The notes beneath the pieces are model-generated. The model ran no database searches and was not told the DNA's origin. It worked only from the letters and a program-made list of their open reading frames with translations. From contig BSYO01000010.1 of the NCBI GenBank assembly GCA_033239525.1, positions 12,524,089 through 12,588,088 of the forward strand: DNA of 64,000 bases, written 5' to 3'. Below, piece by piece: positions 25,201-34,603 of this stretch. The DNA is from Nepenthes gracilis. Lineage: Eukaryota > Streptophyta > Magnoliopsida > Caryophyllales > Nepenthaceae. Positions within the stretch are counted from its first letter, which is position 1; every line of letters starts with the position of its first letter. A program made the position numbers and the translations under genes.

Positions 25201-28200
25201 AAAGCCTGGTTATTCAAGACAACAGTGTTGTTGCACTCCAAAGCAAGACCATTGATAATTGACATGATGGAAAAAGAGTAACAGTTAACTTTTTTTTCTG
25301 AGCAACATACGTGACTATTTAACTATACAAAACTAACTGATCAATGCTAGAAATTTCATAGCTACTCTACACCAACATATTCAAGGACTGGCAGAAATTT
25401 GGCTAATTGGAGGGAAGTAATCACCAACTCATCCTGTAGCTGTGCAGCATAGCTTTGGCAACTCTGTTTGGCTTTTACGTGGGGTATATATTGAGATCAT
25501 AGAAAAAAATATCAACCGATACAATATATAGTGGCTGATATATATCAATACCAAAGCCCCCAATACCAATATTTTTTAATACCATAACAATATTACGATA
25601 TGTTTCTTATTATCTGATACGGTCCCATAAGCTTACGATTTTCAAAAAATTTTATCGTCCGATGCATTTGATATTGATATGAAACCGATACCAATATCAA
25701 TCTCGATATTTTTATCCATGATTGAGATGCATTGAAAGAATACTTGCTTGGCCATCACTTTTTCCCTGGAATTCTGAGGGTTATGACAAGTCAACTGCAA
25801 CAATTAGGAAGTGTCTATGCTTTGATGGCATCTGTATTTTCAAAGAACCAAGTGCAATTTCATAGTATGAAGTCTATGCTCGAGTGTTGAGGCAGTTGAA
25901 ACACTTCATAAAATTATTAACTTTGATCTACAGAGGATATGAACATAAAATTATGGATCTTTTTGTTGAAAATGAGAGGGATCCAAGTCTGAAAGTCCTT
26001 CACTGGGGATCATAAAAGAGAATGAATTGAAAACAAAATGTTCTTTGCTATCAATTATGACAAGATTCTTGTAGTGATGGGGTCAGAACATCCTCCTTTC
26101 CCTCTGTTCACAATGAAAAACCTCAAATTAATTTCTTGGAACATGAGTGGGTCAAATGACTGGCAGAAATGCAGTTGAATGAAGAACGTCATAGGCAATT
26201 GGCAAGTGGATGTAATTTGTATGCAGTATACTGAAGTTGCATCCCATGGGAGGAGCAGAGCTTTGTCCATTGGGTGTAGTTTGGGAAGGAGGTGCCTCAT
26301 AGGTTCAAAGGGGGCACTCGATTCTGGGAGTTCACATGCTGAATGAGGCAGAACATATTAGTCTTCAAGCAGCTTATCAAAGACAAAGATGTATATGAGC
26401 TGGATACATAGAGAACACGGGCTGATGCAGAGGAGGAAGAAAAAAGAGAGAATACTGTGCATATCTAGCATGTCAATTGGATTTAAAAGTTCATTAGAAT
26501 GCAATATGACAGTCAAATACCTCTGGGAAGTATTTTTCTTGACACCAGCTCTGTATTCAATGAAATCTTCCAAGGAGTGTTAGAAGGATGATAAAAGGTA
26601 CAGAATTTGTCAAACAAACATAGAATTGTTCAATTTTGAGCGTGAATTTAATACTGGAAGTCCCTGCCCAAACAAAAGGGTGATAAAAGCCAAATCATAT
26701 ACCTAAATCTTTAACCTTTCCATTGAAACTCGAAACATCTGTCCTCTCAACCTTAAGAACCATACCAACCATTGAGATTGGTAATTGCCAACACCTTACC
26801 ACAACCACCAAGCACCATCCCACATATAAGGCCGTCAAATGTGTAGAGCTAGCATTTACCAACCACTGACAATGGTAGTTACTAACACCATGGCATTACC
26901 AACTAAAACCATTCCACATCTATGACCAGTGAAGATGTGCAATGAGCATCACAGCTGCCTAATTCAACTAGAACCCCAACAAAAGTGTGACCAGGGATTC
27001 ACGCAATAAGTTTCATTACTCATCAAGTGTTGTCATTGTGAACAGGACTTGCCATATGCAATACCAAGGTGGTCAGCAAATTTAGTAAATATAACTGTCA
27101 TACCAAGAAACATTTTGAAATTAATCAGATGTAAAGGTTATCAAATCCAGTCATTTCAAAATCCTAGAATAGTAAGATCTACTATTTAGTATATGAAACT
27201 GGGCAGTTGAAGTTCCAATCCTCTTCCATGACAAAAATAAACCCCCTAAAAAGGGAAAACTCCAAAATATAAACTAAAAACGCCCCATCCTCAATCTCTA
27301 TGTCGCAACATAGCACTCTCTATTTATCCAACCAAACCAACCACTGACAATGAAAATTGTCAAGACCATGGCACAACCACTTAACAGAGCCCGACATCCA
27401 GTTATAAGCATCAAAGTTGTATGAGTAACATCTGCTCCCATCTAAATTTCATTCTTTGAAACCATTAATGGCCTCACACACCATCTCATCTCATCATTCT
27501 GCCCCCTTGTTGGAAGTTTCATATTGCCAGAGAAGTTGACGTTGGTCCTAATTTGATAATGATGGATGGTGAGTTTGATTGAAAATGGTGTGCTGACAAC
27601 AGTTGGTGGATGTTGAACAATAGGGTGGTGGCCTGGTTACATATTCCTCACCAAGATGCAAGGACTCAATTGTCCAAGCAATACTCCTAAAGTCACTTCC
27701 ACCAGTTTCAAAGTTGACAATATAGTGAAAGTTGTGGAGTTGTGCATGGCTTAAGCCACTCAAAAGGCACAATAGAGCATGTTTACAGATTTATGGTGTT
27801 AGGATAAGCTAGTTGTTGGCATGGTGATAAGTTAGTCCCTTGACAATGTCAAAATAAGATAAGCTTGCACTTAAGTCGTGAGCTTACACCCTACTTCGGA
27901 ACTTACTAGCTCAACTTGCTGGGAAGCAAGTACCTTGAAAGGAAAAAAAAGAAAGTCAGACCAGTACACGAAACTCCAATATCAAGAGGTCAGAAGATGG
28001 TCAAACGTACGCAATCTTATCCCTGCATTATGGAGAACCTATTTATGTATTTAAAATCATGACCTCAAGTCAAAATATAGTAACCTTGTCATTGTGCCAA
28101 TGCTCATCCTCAATGAAGTGGACAAAATAAGAATTAAGACAAAATGATGTGCACTCCCAGGTCCTAAAAACCCATCAATGCCAAAATTCTATTATAGGGG

Positions 28201-31200
28201 GTGCAAGGTGGCAAAGCTCTCAACTGCATAAAGCACTAGATGAGGCCTAGTCCATCTTCCCAATATCGAGCAGTGCCTTAGGGCATGTCAAGAGGACAAC
28301 ATAGGACTCAACAGGATGGGTACCGAGTAGAAACTATTCAATGAAGCAGGAGGGCTACACCAAAGTAGACATTATCTAGTGTATCTATAGAGCTCAATAG
28401 TAGGTAGCACTACAGGAGAGATTAATTCTATTGGTTTCTCTTGCAGGACACAATATAATATATATAAATCAAATGGAAAATGTAATATGCAGGTGAAGGA
28501 CAGGATATCTCGATGCCAACATGAGCTCATGATAAAGTGACTTGTCACACACATTGACATCAAGACACTACTAAAACAAAATGAAGCAACACCATGCAAT
28601 GGGCCAAAAGATCAAGATTGTATTACATGTTGCTCGTTAAGACACATGGGTGGAACCTTGTCATCATGCTCCGGCTCCTACTAAGGGATAAGTTGGAAGT
28701 GCAAAGCACATTAATCGATAGAAGATGTAGAACACACATTGCCAAGGGCAATGTGTTCTGCACTCAGGCATCTGCTGGTTGGCTAGTAGAATTCTAATAT
28801 TGCTTGGGAGCAATATCGCTCCATTACTTGAGGGCAGCAACAGTGATCCAATGTGTTGGGAAAAAGTTAATAAGGTAGAATTTTTTTAATTATCAAAGGA
28901 TGGTTATGTGCAAGTAACAAGTTGGTATAAGAACATTTTGTGGGTAACTATTTTGTGTTTGTCTACCACGAAAGAAATATGTCAATAGTTACTTGATAGA
29001 AAAGGTGCAAGAATCTCAAGTTAGAGTGCACAATGTGGGACTCTAATACAAGGGTTCAGATAACAAGCCTTGCGTCGATAGGAGCTGGAAGGTACGGTTT
29101 AATGCCCCTAAGTGAGGTTGACCATGACTTAGAAAAAGTCTTCGCACTGCAAAATGGATTGTACTACTTAACTCCTCATCTTCCTAATGACAAAAGGTTA
29201 GCAAACAGTTTCCATCTTGCAGTTTTTGGTCGGAGCAATACTTAAGGATTAAGAAGCAGAAGAAATCCAATAAAACACTATGGAAGAAAGGAAAGATCCC
29301 AACTAAGAAGCTACATTCCTAGGCTACTTGCTCCAAATCTTTAGATTTTGGTTGTTTTCTCAAGGACTTGTAGCCTTACCCCAGGAAATTACTATAGCTT
29401 TCATGTTTATACATGATCTCATTGAATTTACTGATTGTTTGGAGGTGTAAGGATAACTAATTTTCCACTTGCAACATACAGCCGAAAATAGTCAGGGTCA
29501 TAGATATTAAATGTAGTTACGTGTGCCTTCTTTCAAGGAAAGGAAAGGAATGTATAAAGATTGAACTAACATGGGGTCGAAGCTATCAATTGGTTCTATA
29601 CGGCACCAATAGGGGTGATGATTAATGGGAGAGGAACTTCTGAGCATTGAGAAAACTTTTCTTAAGACTTGTAAGCAATGGTCTCCCTGTGGAAGGATAT
29701 GGGCCTAATCATTCAGTTAAAGGAAGTACCGTATTAGAAGGTAATCAGGAAATATAACATCACAGTCATGAAACTACACAATGGCTTAATATTTAGAAAA
29801 AGTCAGTTTCTCCCAGGGTCTAGCAAATATCCATTTTCATCATAAGAATTCACAGCCCACACCCAAAGCCAAATGTTACGAAGAATGAGACACTTACATA
29901 CTTCTAAAAATCTCTGCAAAAGGCCTTAAGGAACATGCTGCTGGTCTGATATATCCCAACAAGCACATCATATGAGATTTTTTTGGGGGAAGCAAGGGGG
30001 AAGGGGGTTGAAGGTGTATTCATATGTAAGCATGTAGTTCAACTATGGATGAAAACATCGGTGTTGGTATAGGTATTAATATCGAACATATCAGGCAATA
30101 CTTATCAATATTGAATTTATCCGAAGAAAAAAATTTTAAAAATTATAAGCAAACAAAGAAATATCGGTTTGCGTTACCAGGAAATATCGGTATCAAGGGC
30201 CAGATATTGATACATATCTATCGATTTTTTTATATATCGGTCGATAATTTCATCTATAAGTTCAACTATTCCACTATGCCTAATCCAACACTTCACCTTT
30301 TATATGGAATAATTATTTTCAAGAAACATTGCAAAAAGGAAAAAAAAAAGCAGTAGTTGAATGCACACTGAAGTAAAGCTTCAAACTAATCAAGAGAAAT
30401 ATGAGATCCAATTTTCAAAATCTAGTACTACAGAAAAAAGAAAATAAACACAAGATAAGTCCCATAGATAAATAAAGAACCTGCATGATGCTGATGACAC
30501 TAGGTTAAGGTATAGACCAGAAGATTTATCAGTCAATGGATCATTTACCATCTCATTCTCTGAATCTCCATTGTATCACCAAGAAAGAAAAGTCGTAGCA
30601 GTTCCCAGACACACTCTGCCCCAACTTGCACAAATATGCACACAATAACACAAAGTACATACCAGAAAGCTAGACTTTGTAACTGATTTCTTAGCTAAGT
30701 AGAAGGAGAAACACTAAGGAAAAATAAGATGCCATTACATAACAGGGGACTTAGTGGGGGAAAATAAAACACTAGCATGATCATATGGCAATTTGCCAAG
30801 CTGTTTTATGACATTCTTTACAAAAGCAGCATGCCAACTAACAAAAGGATAACAAATATTAATATGCAAAATTAAACCCCAAGTTACAATAATAATACCT
30901 GGCCCCAGTTATAACCATAAACTGCTGAAGTTTGTCACGGTGCCCTCTACCAAATTTGTTCTACCAATTGAGGAAACATATAGAAGAAGCAACCCAATCA
31001 ACAAACTAAAGCACGCAGAATAAATTAATATGCATAAACGATATTTCAAAACATAAAGCCAATTGCAACACATTAACAAATATAAACAAATGAAGTTCAT
31101 GACCTGTCCAAAATAATAGATTTAAACATAGTTCAATTATTAACACCATAAACCTATTTTCATAATCTGATAGCCTTAGCACAGCAGTAAAGTTACCCAC

Positions 31201-31652
31201 TATGAGCTGATAATCATGGGTTCAAAGTCATAGAAATAGTCTCTTGTATAGTGAATGGTAAATCACACAATGGACTCAAAGTACTCCGATCCTTCCTAGA
31301 CCTCACAGTCTCGTACACCACGCTCTCCTTTTATCAAAAAGTAACAAAACTTATGCATCTTTAGCCTGCCAACTTAAGAAAGTAATCTTGCACAATTAAT
31401 CTATCCAGAAACCAATTGAATGGTTTCGCATGATATAGTAGTGGATAGCACTTGAACGAGCAAATTTGAAGCTGTTTCCAGATGATCAGACAGCAGATTG
31501 AGAGATAAGGAAGTATTAGAAATGGAAAAAAACTGATACTTAAAATGATTCTCTTTCTAGCATCCCTAAAATGAAAGGACTCCCAGTCATTTAGTAAACA
31601 TCGACAAGATTAAAACTTAAATCTTAAATCAAAATTGAGAAACACTGACCAT
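10207..31652 (-). CDS. DCN1-like protein (cullin neddylation scaffold)
   Basis: Complete gene of 11 coding exons, read on the - strand: 31652-31650 (ATG only), 30960-30899, 24952-24816, 23177-23119, 22917-22894, 15707-15625, 15513-15449, 15352-15303, 13915-13814, 12711-12652, 10332-10207. They sum to 771 nt, so 256 residues plus TGA, with every phase joining. Residues 8-45 form a UBA-like domain ([16 protein letters not shown], then [14 protein letters not shown]). Residues from about 60 to 245 form the PONY/cullin-binding domain ([51 protein letters not shown]). The family's cullin-binding 'DAD' patch is intact at Asp205, Ala229 and Asp235. The family acts as an E3 co-factor that brings RUB/NEDD8-loaded E2 to cullins. 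Arabidopsis members such as At3g12760 have about the same length (from memory). All introns are GT-AG except the one after exon 3, which uses GC. Introns reach 7.2 kb because of insertions. Expected to be functional; expression is untested. Confidence 0.93.
11620..11755 (-). mobile_element. Au-type SINE
   Basis: On the - strand: a tRNA-like head (GAGGATGCGCCTGTAAGAAT... GTTAAGAGTGTCATTATAAC), a B-box-like GGAGGTCAAAGGTTTAAACC, then the Au body (GGCTATGTACATTTGGACAA, CCCCAAG) and GGAAAGCCCCTTGCACTAGG. Au SINEs are tRNA-derived Pol III elements. The copy is diverged; its ends are approximate. Confidence 0.6.
11998..12250 (+). mobile_element. hAT-type MITE, copy A
   Basis: 253 bp. Starts CATAGATAAAATATAGG and ends, on the opposite strand, TATGAATGAAAATCACG. 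Both resemble the terminal consensus shared by the copies at 25498 and 30044. The interior is rich in ATATCGG/CCGATA words. Flanks CTCCAAAG (11990-11997) and GTCCAGAG (12251-12258) match at 6 of 8 positions, consistent with an aged 8-bp target duplication. Confidence 0.6.
13011..13367. repeat. Tandem duplication, 175-bp period
   Basis: Two adjacent copies starting TGATCAAACTAAAATCAACT at 13011 and 13186, each ending GAAACATCAAAAC(C)ATG, with only scattered differences. The interior includes CTTAATTATTGCCAAATGGA and TTGAATGACAACCAAAAT. Open frames across it arise from the duplication and are not genes. Lies in intron 9 of the DCN1-like gene. Confidence 0.85.
14600..14763 (-). mobile_element. 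Au-type SINE
   Basis: On the - strand: TTTGGCATAGTCGTAAGGTT (A-box region), GGAGGCCACCGGTTCAAACT (B-box region), AGAAACTGGTTCTCTATAAT, then AGGATAAGACCACACACATT and a CCCCTTGTCC end, matching Au SINE layout. Located in intron 8 of the DCN1-like gene, in the same orientation as the gene. Confidence 0.65.
17100..19850 (+). pseudogene. hAT-family transposase remnant
   Basis: Decayed DUF659/hAT transposase. Around 18285-18480 the frame reads [39 protein letters not shown] and KMFTNGKIY, matching 'aaHcLdLiLEdIgK...AKKITsFIYnHtWvLnlMrk'. After a frameshift it gives [20 protein letters not shown] (usual RPA.TRFAT.FLTL.SL). [14 protein letters not shown] near 18595 matches MG.IYEAMDRAKE. Near 19530 [14 protein letters not shown] resembles the region after the dimerisation domain, followed by an acidic [16 protein letters not shown] tail. 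Stops and frameshifts throughout. TIRs and target duplication were not identified. Inserted in intron 5 of the DCN1-like gene, antisense to it. Confidence 0.7.
18684..18746. repeat. 21-bp x 3 tandem repeat
   Basis: Three near-identical units of GTAGAATTGTCAACTGCAC(C/T)A.. starting at 18684, 18705 and 18726, inside the dead hAT transposase region. Probably local slippage. Confidence 0.85.
20745..22350 (+). pseudogene. Possible LINE ORF1-like sequence
   Basis: A less AT-rich block in intron 5 with fragmentary frames on the + strand: [18 protein letters not shown] near 20830, [12 protein letters not shown] near 21185, [18 protein letters not shown] near 21280. The style resembles grape-type LINE/DUF4283-associated proteins, but stops are dense and no zinc knuckle was found. 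It may instead be an unrelated decayed gene. Confidence 0.3.
23516..23535. repeat. (AT)n microsatellite
   Basis: About ten AT/TA dinucleotides in intron 3 of the DCN1-like gene. A shorter TA run lies at 19002-19014. Confidence 0.8.
24395..24552 (-). mobile_element. Au-type SINE
   Basis: On the - strand: GGCGAGGCTTGCATTGTGAC, GGTAATGTGATCGAGTCGTT (decayed B box), TGACATTTTGCATATAATAT, AATGTAAGATCGCGTACAAC, then a body ending near TAGGCTTCCCCC. The GTAAGRT.GCGTACA block is characteristic of Au SINEs. Located in intron 3, sense to the host gene. Confidence 0.6.
25498..25720 (-). mobile_element. hAT-type MITE, copy B
   Basis: 223 bp bounded by CATAGAAAAAAATATC and, on the other strand, CATGGATAAAAATATCG, an imperfect terminal inverted repeat. 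It is flanked on both sides by the perfect 8-bp duplication ATTGAGAT (25490-25497 and 25721-25728). The interior is rich in CCGATA/TATCGG words, like copies A and C. Orientation is opposite to copy C. No coding capacity. Confidence 0.85.
26113..26346 (+). pseudogene. L1-type LINE endonuclease fragment
   Basis: The + strand frame starts [16 protein letters not shown], has a stop after KCS, then [20 protein letters not shown] and [15 protein letters not shown]. This matches the start of plant L1 ORF2 apurinic endonuclease (MKIISWNVRGLND, then VDLVCLQETK, then SLWG). The catalytic Asn in SWN is present, while the usual Glu of QETK is displaced (QYTE). The rest of ORF2 is missing. Lies in intron 2 of the DCN1-like gene. 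Confidence 0.65.
27956..28113 (-). mobile_element. Au-type SINE, best preserved copy
   Basis: On the - strand: GAGCATTGGCACAATGACAA (A-box region), GACTTGAGGTCATGATTTTA (B-box region), GTTCTCCATAATGCAGGGAT, AAGATTGCGTACGTTTGACC, and a 3' end GGAGTTTCGTGTACTGG. This order is the Au SINE consensus layout. Sense to the host DCN1-like gene, in intron 2. Confidence 0.8.
30044..30258 (+). mobile_element. hAT-type MITE, copy C
   Basis: 215 bp bounded by TATGGATGAAAACATCG and, on the other strand, TATAGATGAAATTATCG (13 of 17 identical). It is flanked by the perfect 8-bp duplication AGTTCAAC (30036-30043 and 30259-30266). The interior repeats ATATCGG and TATCGAT words. Any open frame here is incidental. 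Confidence 0.88.
31168..31332 (+). mobile_element. Au-type SINE
   Basis: + strand: TAGCCTTAGCACAGCAGTAA (A-box region), TGATAATCATGGGTTCAAAG (B box), ATAGTCTCTTGTATAGTGAA, then GTACTCCGATCCTTCCTAGA and a 3' end near CTCGTACACCACGCTCTCCT. Located in intron 1 of the DCN1-like gene and antisense to it, unlike the other four copies. Confidence 0.65.
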
Positions 31653-31876
31653 CTTCGGGAAATACGGGGATATGATTGAATTCGCGGAGAGAGAATTTTC
31701 GAAGATAGATGAGGACGGTTCCTCTTTCCGACTCTCGCTCACCGAGCCCGCTGGTTCAGCTCACTGTATTATGAAAATAAAATTAAAAAAAAACAAAAAG
31801 GGGATGACTGCGTGATGGATGTCAACAGGTACGGCGTTGATTCGTGAGGAAAGGGTTACGGGGAGGGTGCTGAAAT
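31653..31876 (-). promoter_or_regulatory. 5' UTR and proximal promoter of the DCN1-like gene
   Basis: On the - strand the sequence before the ATG (31652) is TC/GA-rich, as is common for plant leaders (GAGCGAGAGTCGG, then ATCTATCTTCGAAAATTCTC). The first exon ends with the ATG itself (ATG then GTCAGTG). No TATA box can be assigned with confidence; TATTTTCATAATACAG near 31777-31762 is a weak candidate. Confidence 0.4.
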
Positions 31877-31930
31877 TAATTATATATTTAATTATATTAC
31901 AATTATATAATATAATTAAATATATAATTA
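31877..31930. repeat. Perfect 23-bp inverted repeat
   Basis: Arms 31877-31899 and 31908-31930 are exact reverse complements, separated by 8 nt (CAATTATA). All A/T. Lies about 225 bp upstream of the DCN1-like start codon. It could extrude as a cruciform or be the remnant of a small palindromic transposon. Confidence 0.9.
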
Positions 31931-33107
31931 GATACGTAAATAATATTATTATGGGTATTTTTAAATTTTTATTTAATAGTTAATTTCTAAATAAACTGTT
32001 AAGTTTAATTATTTTAAATATACTAACTTAAATTTTATTTAAAAGTAATTAAATTATAATTATTTATTTAAAAATAAAATAATTGAAATGATAAAATCTC
32101 TATCTTTTTTTTTATAAAAAAAAATGTTTTAAAAAAAACAAAAAAGACTATCTTATCAACAAAATAGTCCCATTGATCCAGAGGATTGTGGATACTTTCA
32201 GAAGGACATTGTGTCTAGATGTATTTTTGAAAAGATATTTAGAAAAATAGGATTGTAAGAATATATTTTGTAAATTTTTTAATTTTTTTATTTCTTATTA
32301 AATTTTTAAAAGCTAAATAAATTGTCAAAAAAACATTTTCCTAAAGTTTGTGTAGCTATACAAAAATATTTTTCATAATTTTATGTCATATTTAAAATGA
32401 TATTTATAATAAATAAATACAAATTTGATTTTATATTCAATTGTGTTTTTACGTTTGTCTTTTTCTATGACAATTTCCTAACACCTTCGTAGAAAATACT
32501 AAATTATTATTAAAAATATATTTTTTAAAACAATTAAAAAGAGTGTCATTTTTTATAATGAATAAGAATGACCAATTTATAAAGTCGTTCATTTCACTAA
32601 AAATCTTTCGAGCTAATCTGTGCATATAAATTTGCTATCGACCAAGAAAGCATAAAATATGCTAAGTGTTTATATAGAGAACAAAACTATTGAGAAACTA
32701 TTTTTAAATTAAAAATTGGTTTATATTTTTTATATAATAATAGATATATCGAATAAATTTAATGTAAAATATTATAAAGCCTTGGATCATGTTTTTCAAC
32801 ATGTAAAAAGAACGAGACACCGACAGCAATTTTTTTTATCATGATTGGATTAGATGATTAATCGAAAGTTTTTTGGATCGTATATTAAAATGTCATCCCC
32901 TCCTAATAATCCCTAGCCGAATGAGAAACAATTGACTAAGGTAACTAGCATAGATTATATGACACATATCATTGGCCATAGTATGGTTAATCTTGAAGTT
33001 GATTGTTTTGCAATTCTCAGTAATAAACTACAAAGCCATGGGGAAAGTTGCTCCTCTAGCCTCAATTGAAGTGGCTATTAAACATATATTATAAACATAA
33101 ATAAATA
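31931..33107. other. AT-rich intergenic DNA
   Basis: Very AT-rich sequence with A/T homopolymers and no coding similarity, RNA gene or element ends recognised. It forms the left flank of the Tat insertion. Confidence 0.6.
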
Positions 33108-33112
33108 TATAC

Positions 33113-34153
33113 TGATGGTATACTATAGTTGGGCTGACTTAATAGTCAAAGAAGGCCCAAATGGCCTATTGGAGAGCCAACTTCAACGTTGGCCCAATAG
33201 GAAGTGAGTATCCAAATCCTAAAAGGTCCAAACGCGCACCCGATGGTCAACGCGCGTTGGCCAGAGCTAAAGGCACAGGTGGCTGACTAACTCACGCTCA
33301 AGCATTTATCAACTCAGCGTTAACAGAATCACTGTAGTAAGCCACCCAAAAATAAGAAGGCTTCTACGGGCACAGCCCACTGAGCCACGATCCAAAGAAC
33401 CGTTATGAACTCTCTTTCCTAACTTCGCCTTCCATAAACTGAGCCAACACCCAAAAATGATATGGACAAAATCGGTGCCCTTCCCATAAGGAAGGCGCCA
33501 AATTTTTCCAATTTTCTCCCAACTAGAGCTTTCCAACGGTAAAGTGCATGAAAGAAATGTGAGCAGTTTGGAAAGCCGCAAACCGCCAGGAAAGGCAGCA
33601 GGTTAGGCAACCTGCGCCTTCCTGCAGAAGGAATGCCGCCCAAAATGGCATAGGGATCACGCCTTCCAATCAGGGAAAATCACCCCATCGCCATTCAAAT
33701 GAGCCCAAGGGTTTTCATTCTTGGGGCATGCATTCTGATAGGCTTCCAACCGCTCTCTCTAAGAGATTTAACGCTTTTTGATACTCAGTCACTCTCTGCT
33801 GACACTCAGAGATCCAAAGGCATACAAACGTGCTCCGTATAGCCGTTTACTGCCTTCCCACCGTCCCAGATTCAAGAGTCGGCCAAGCCCCTCTTTCATC
33901 TGGACATCCAAACACTCTCTTCCCATACATTGTCTCTTATCCTCTCAATTTTAGTTTTCAGTACCTTCCCAAATTTTGAAGGCTTTCTTACTAACTTGAT
34001 CATCAGAATGTTTTCGGTGGGATAATTTTTCGTCGACATACTGACCTCCTGTTTATTTAATAGTGTGTAGGATCCCAACTTGGTGAACGGAGCCGGAACC
34101 AATCAAGCAAATCAACCCGAATCTGTTCGAAGTTCGGATCCAAAGACGCATCA
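33113..34153 (+). repeat. Solo LTR of a Tat-lineage Ty3 element
   Basis: A 1041-bp LTR starting TGATGG and ending GCATCA (terminal TGAT(G)...(C)ATCA), flanked by TATAC on both sides (33108-33112 and 34154-34158). It is the counterpart of the LTR at 43227-44266, sharing AAGGCCCAAATGGCCTATTG, CAACGTTGGCCCAATAGGA and TCAATTTTAGTTTTCAGTAC. Having its own target duplication on both sides makes it a solo LTR, not the 5' LTR of the element that follows. Confidence 0.85.
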
Positions 34154-34472
34154 TATACATATTATGTAATATTAAAGCAATTTTGGCCAAATATATTTTA
34201 TTTTATTTAGTTATAGAACACTCTTATTTATTCAAATACTTTAATTTTATGGATTATAGACATTCACAACCTAAAGAAATTATTGTGGATTAAACTTTTG
34301 TTGCCATATTTATAATACTGCGAATTGACATCATCGTGAATTCAAGTCCTAATTTATATTTGTTTAATTATTGTTTCATGTGCTCTTAATGTTAAGATAT
34401 TCACAGCATTGTGATGTAATGCAGCTGTGACTTTGTTATGATAACAACAACATAACTGATGGTGCACTTCAA
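34154..34472. repeat. First copy of the duplicated 3' flank
   Basis: About 318 bp of AT-rich host DNA beginning TATACATATTATGTAATATT and ending GATGGTGCACTTCAA. The same segment, with roughly a dozen differences by eye, follows the 3' LTR at 44267-44585 and continues there into unique DNA. Here it is cut off and joined to the last 50 bp of an LTR. Confidence 0.88.
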
Positions 34473-34603
34473 GCAAACCAACCCGAATCTATTCAAAATT
34501 TAGATCCAATGACATATCATTGACGCCGTCTGTAGGAAGTGCTTACAAAAAGCCAACCACACTCCCCCACAACACTCTCTTTTCACTACCAGACTCATCC
34601 GCA

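Larger units (their letters stand above)
24953..30898 (-). other. Intron 2 of the DCN1-like gene (5.9 kb)
   Basis: From GTATTATT (30898) to GTTCAG before SEKVALQ (24953). Contains MITE copies B and C, a LINE endonuclease fragment and an Au SINE. The stretches 26347-27955 and 28114-30035 hold AT-rich or mixed sequence with short open frames (for example 29033-29245) to which I can attach no family. Confidence 0.75.

Noticed and set aside
29033..29245. 70-codon + strand frame as a small gene
   Set aside because: Intronic, antisense to the gene, with no recognisable family or flanking gene signals.
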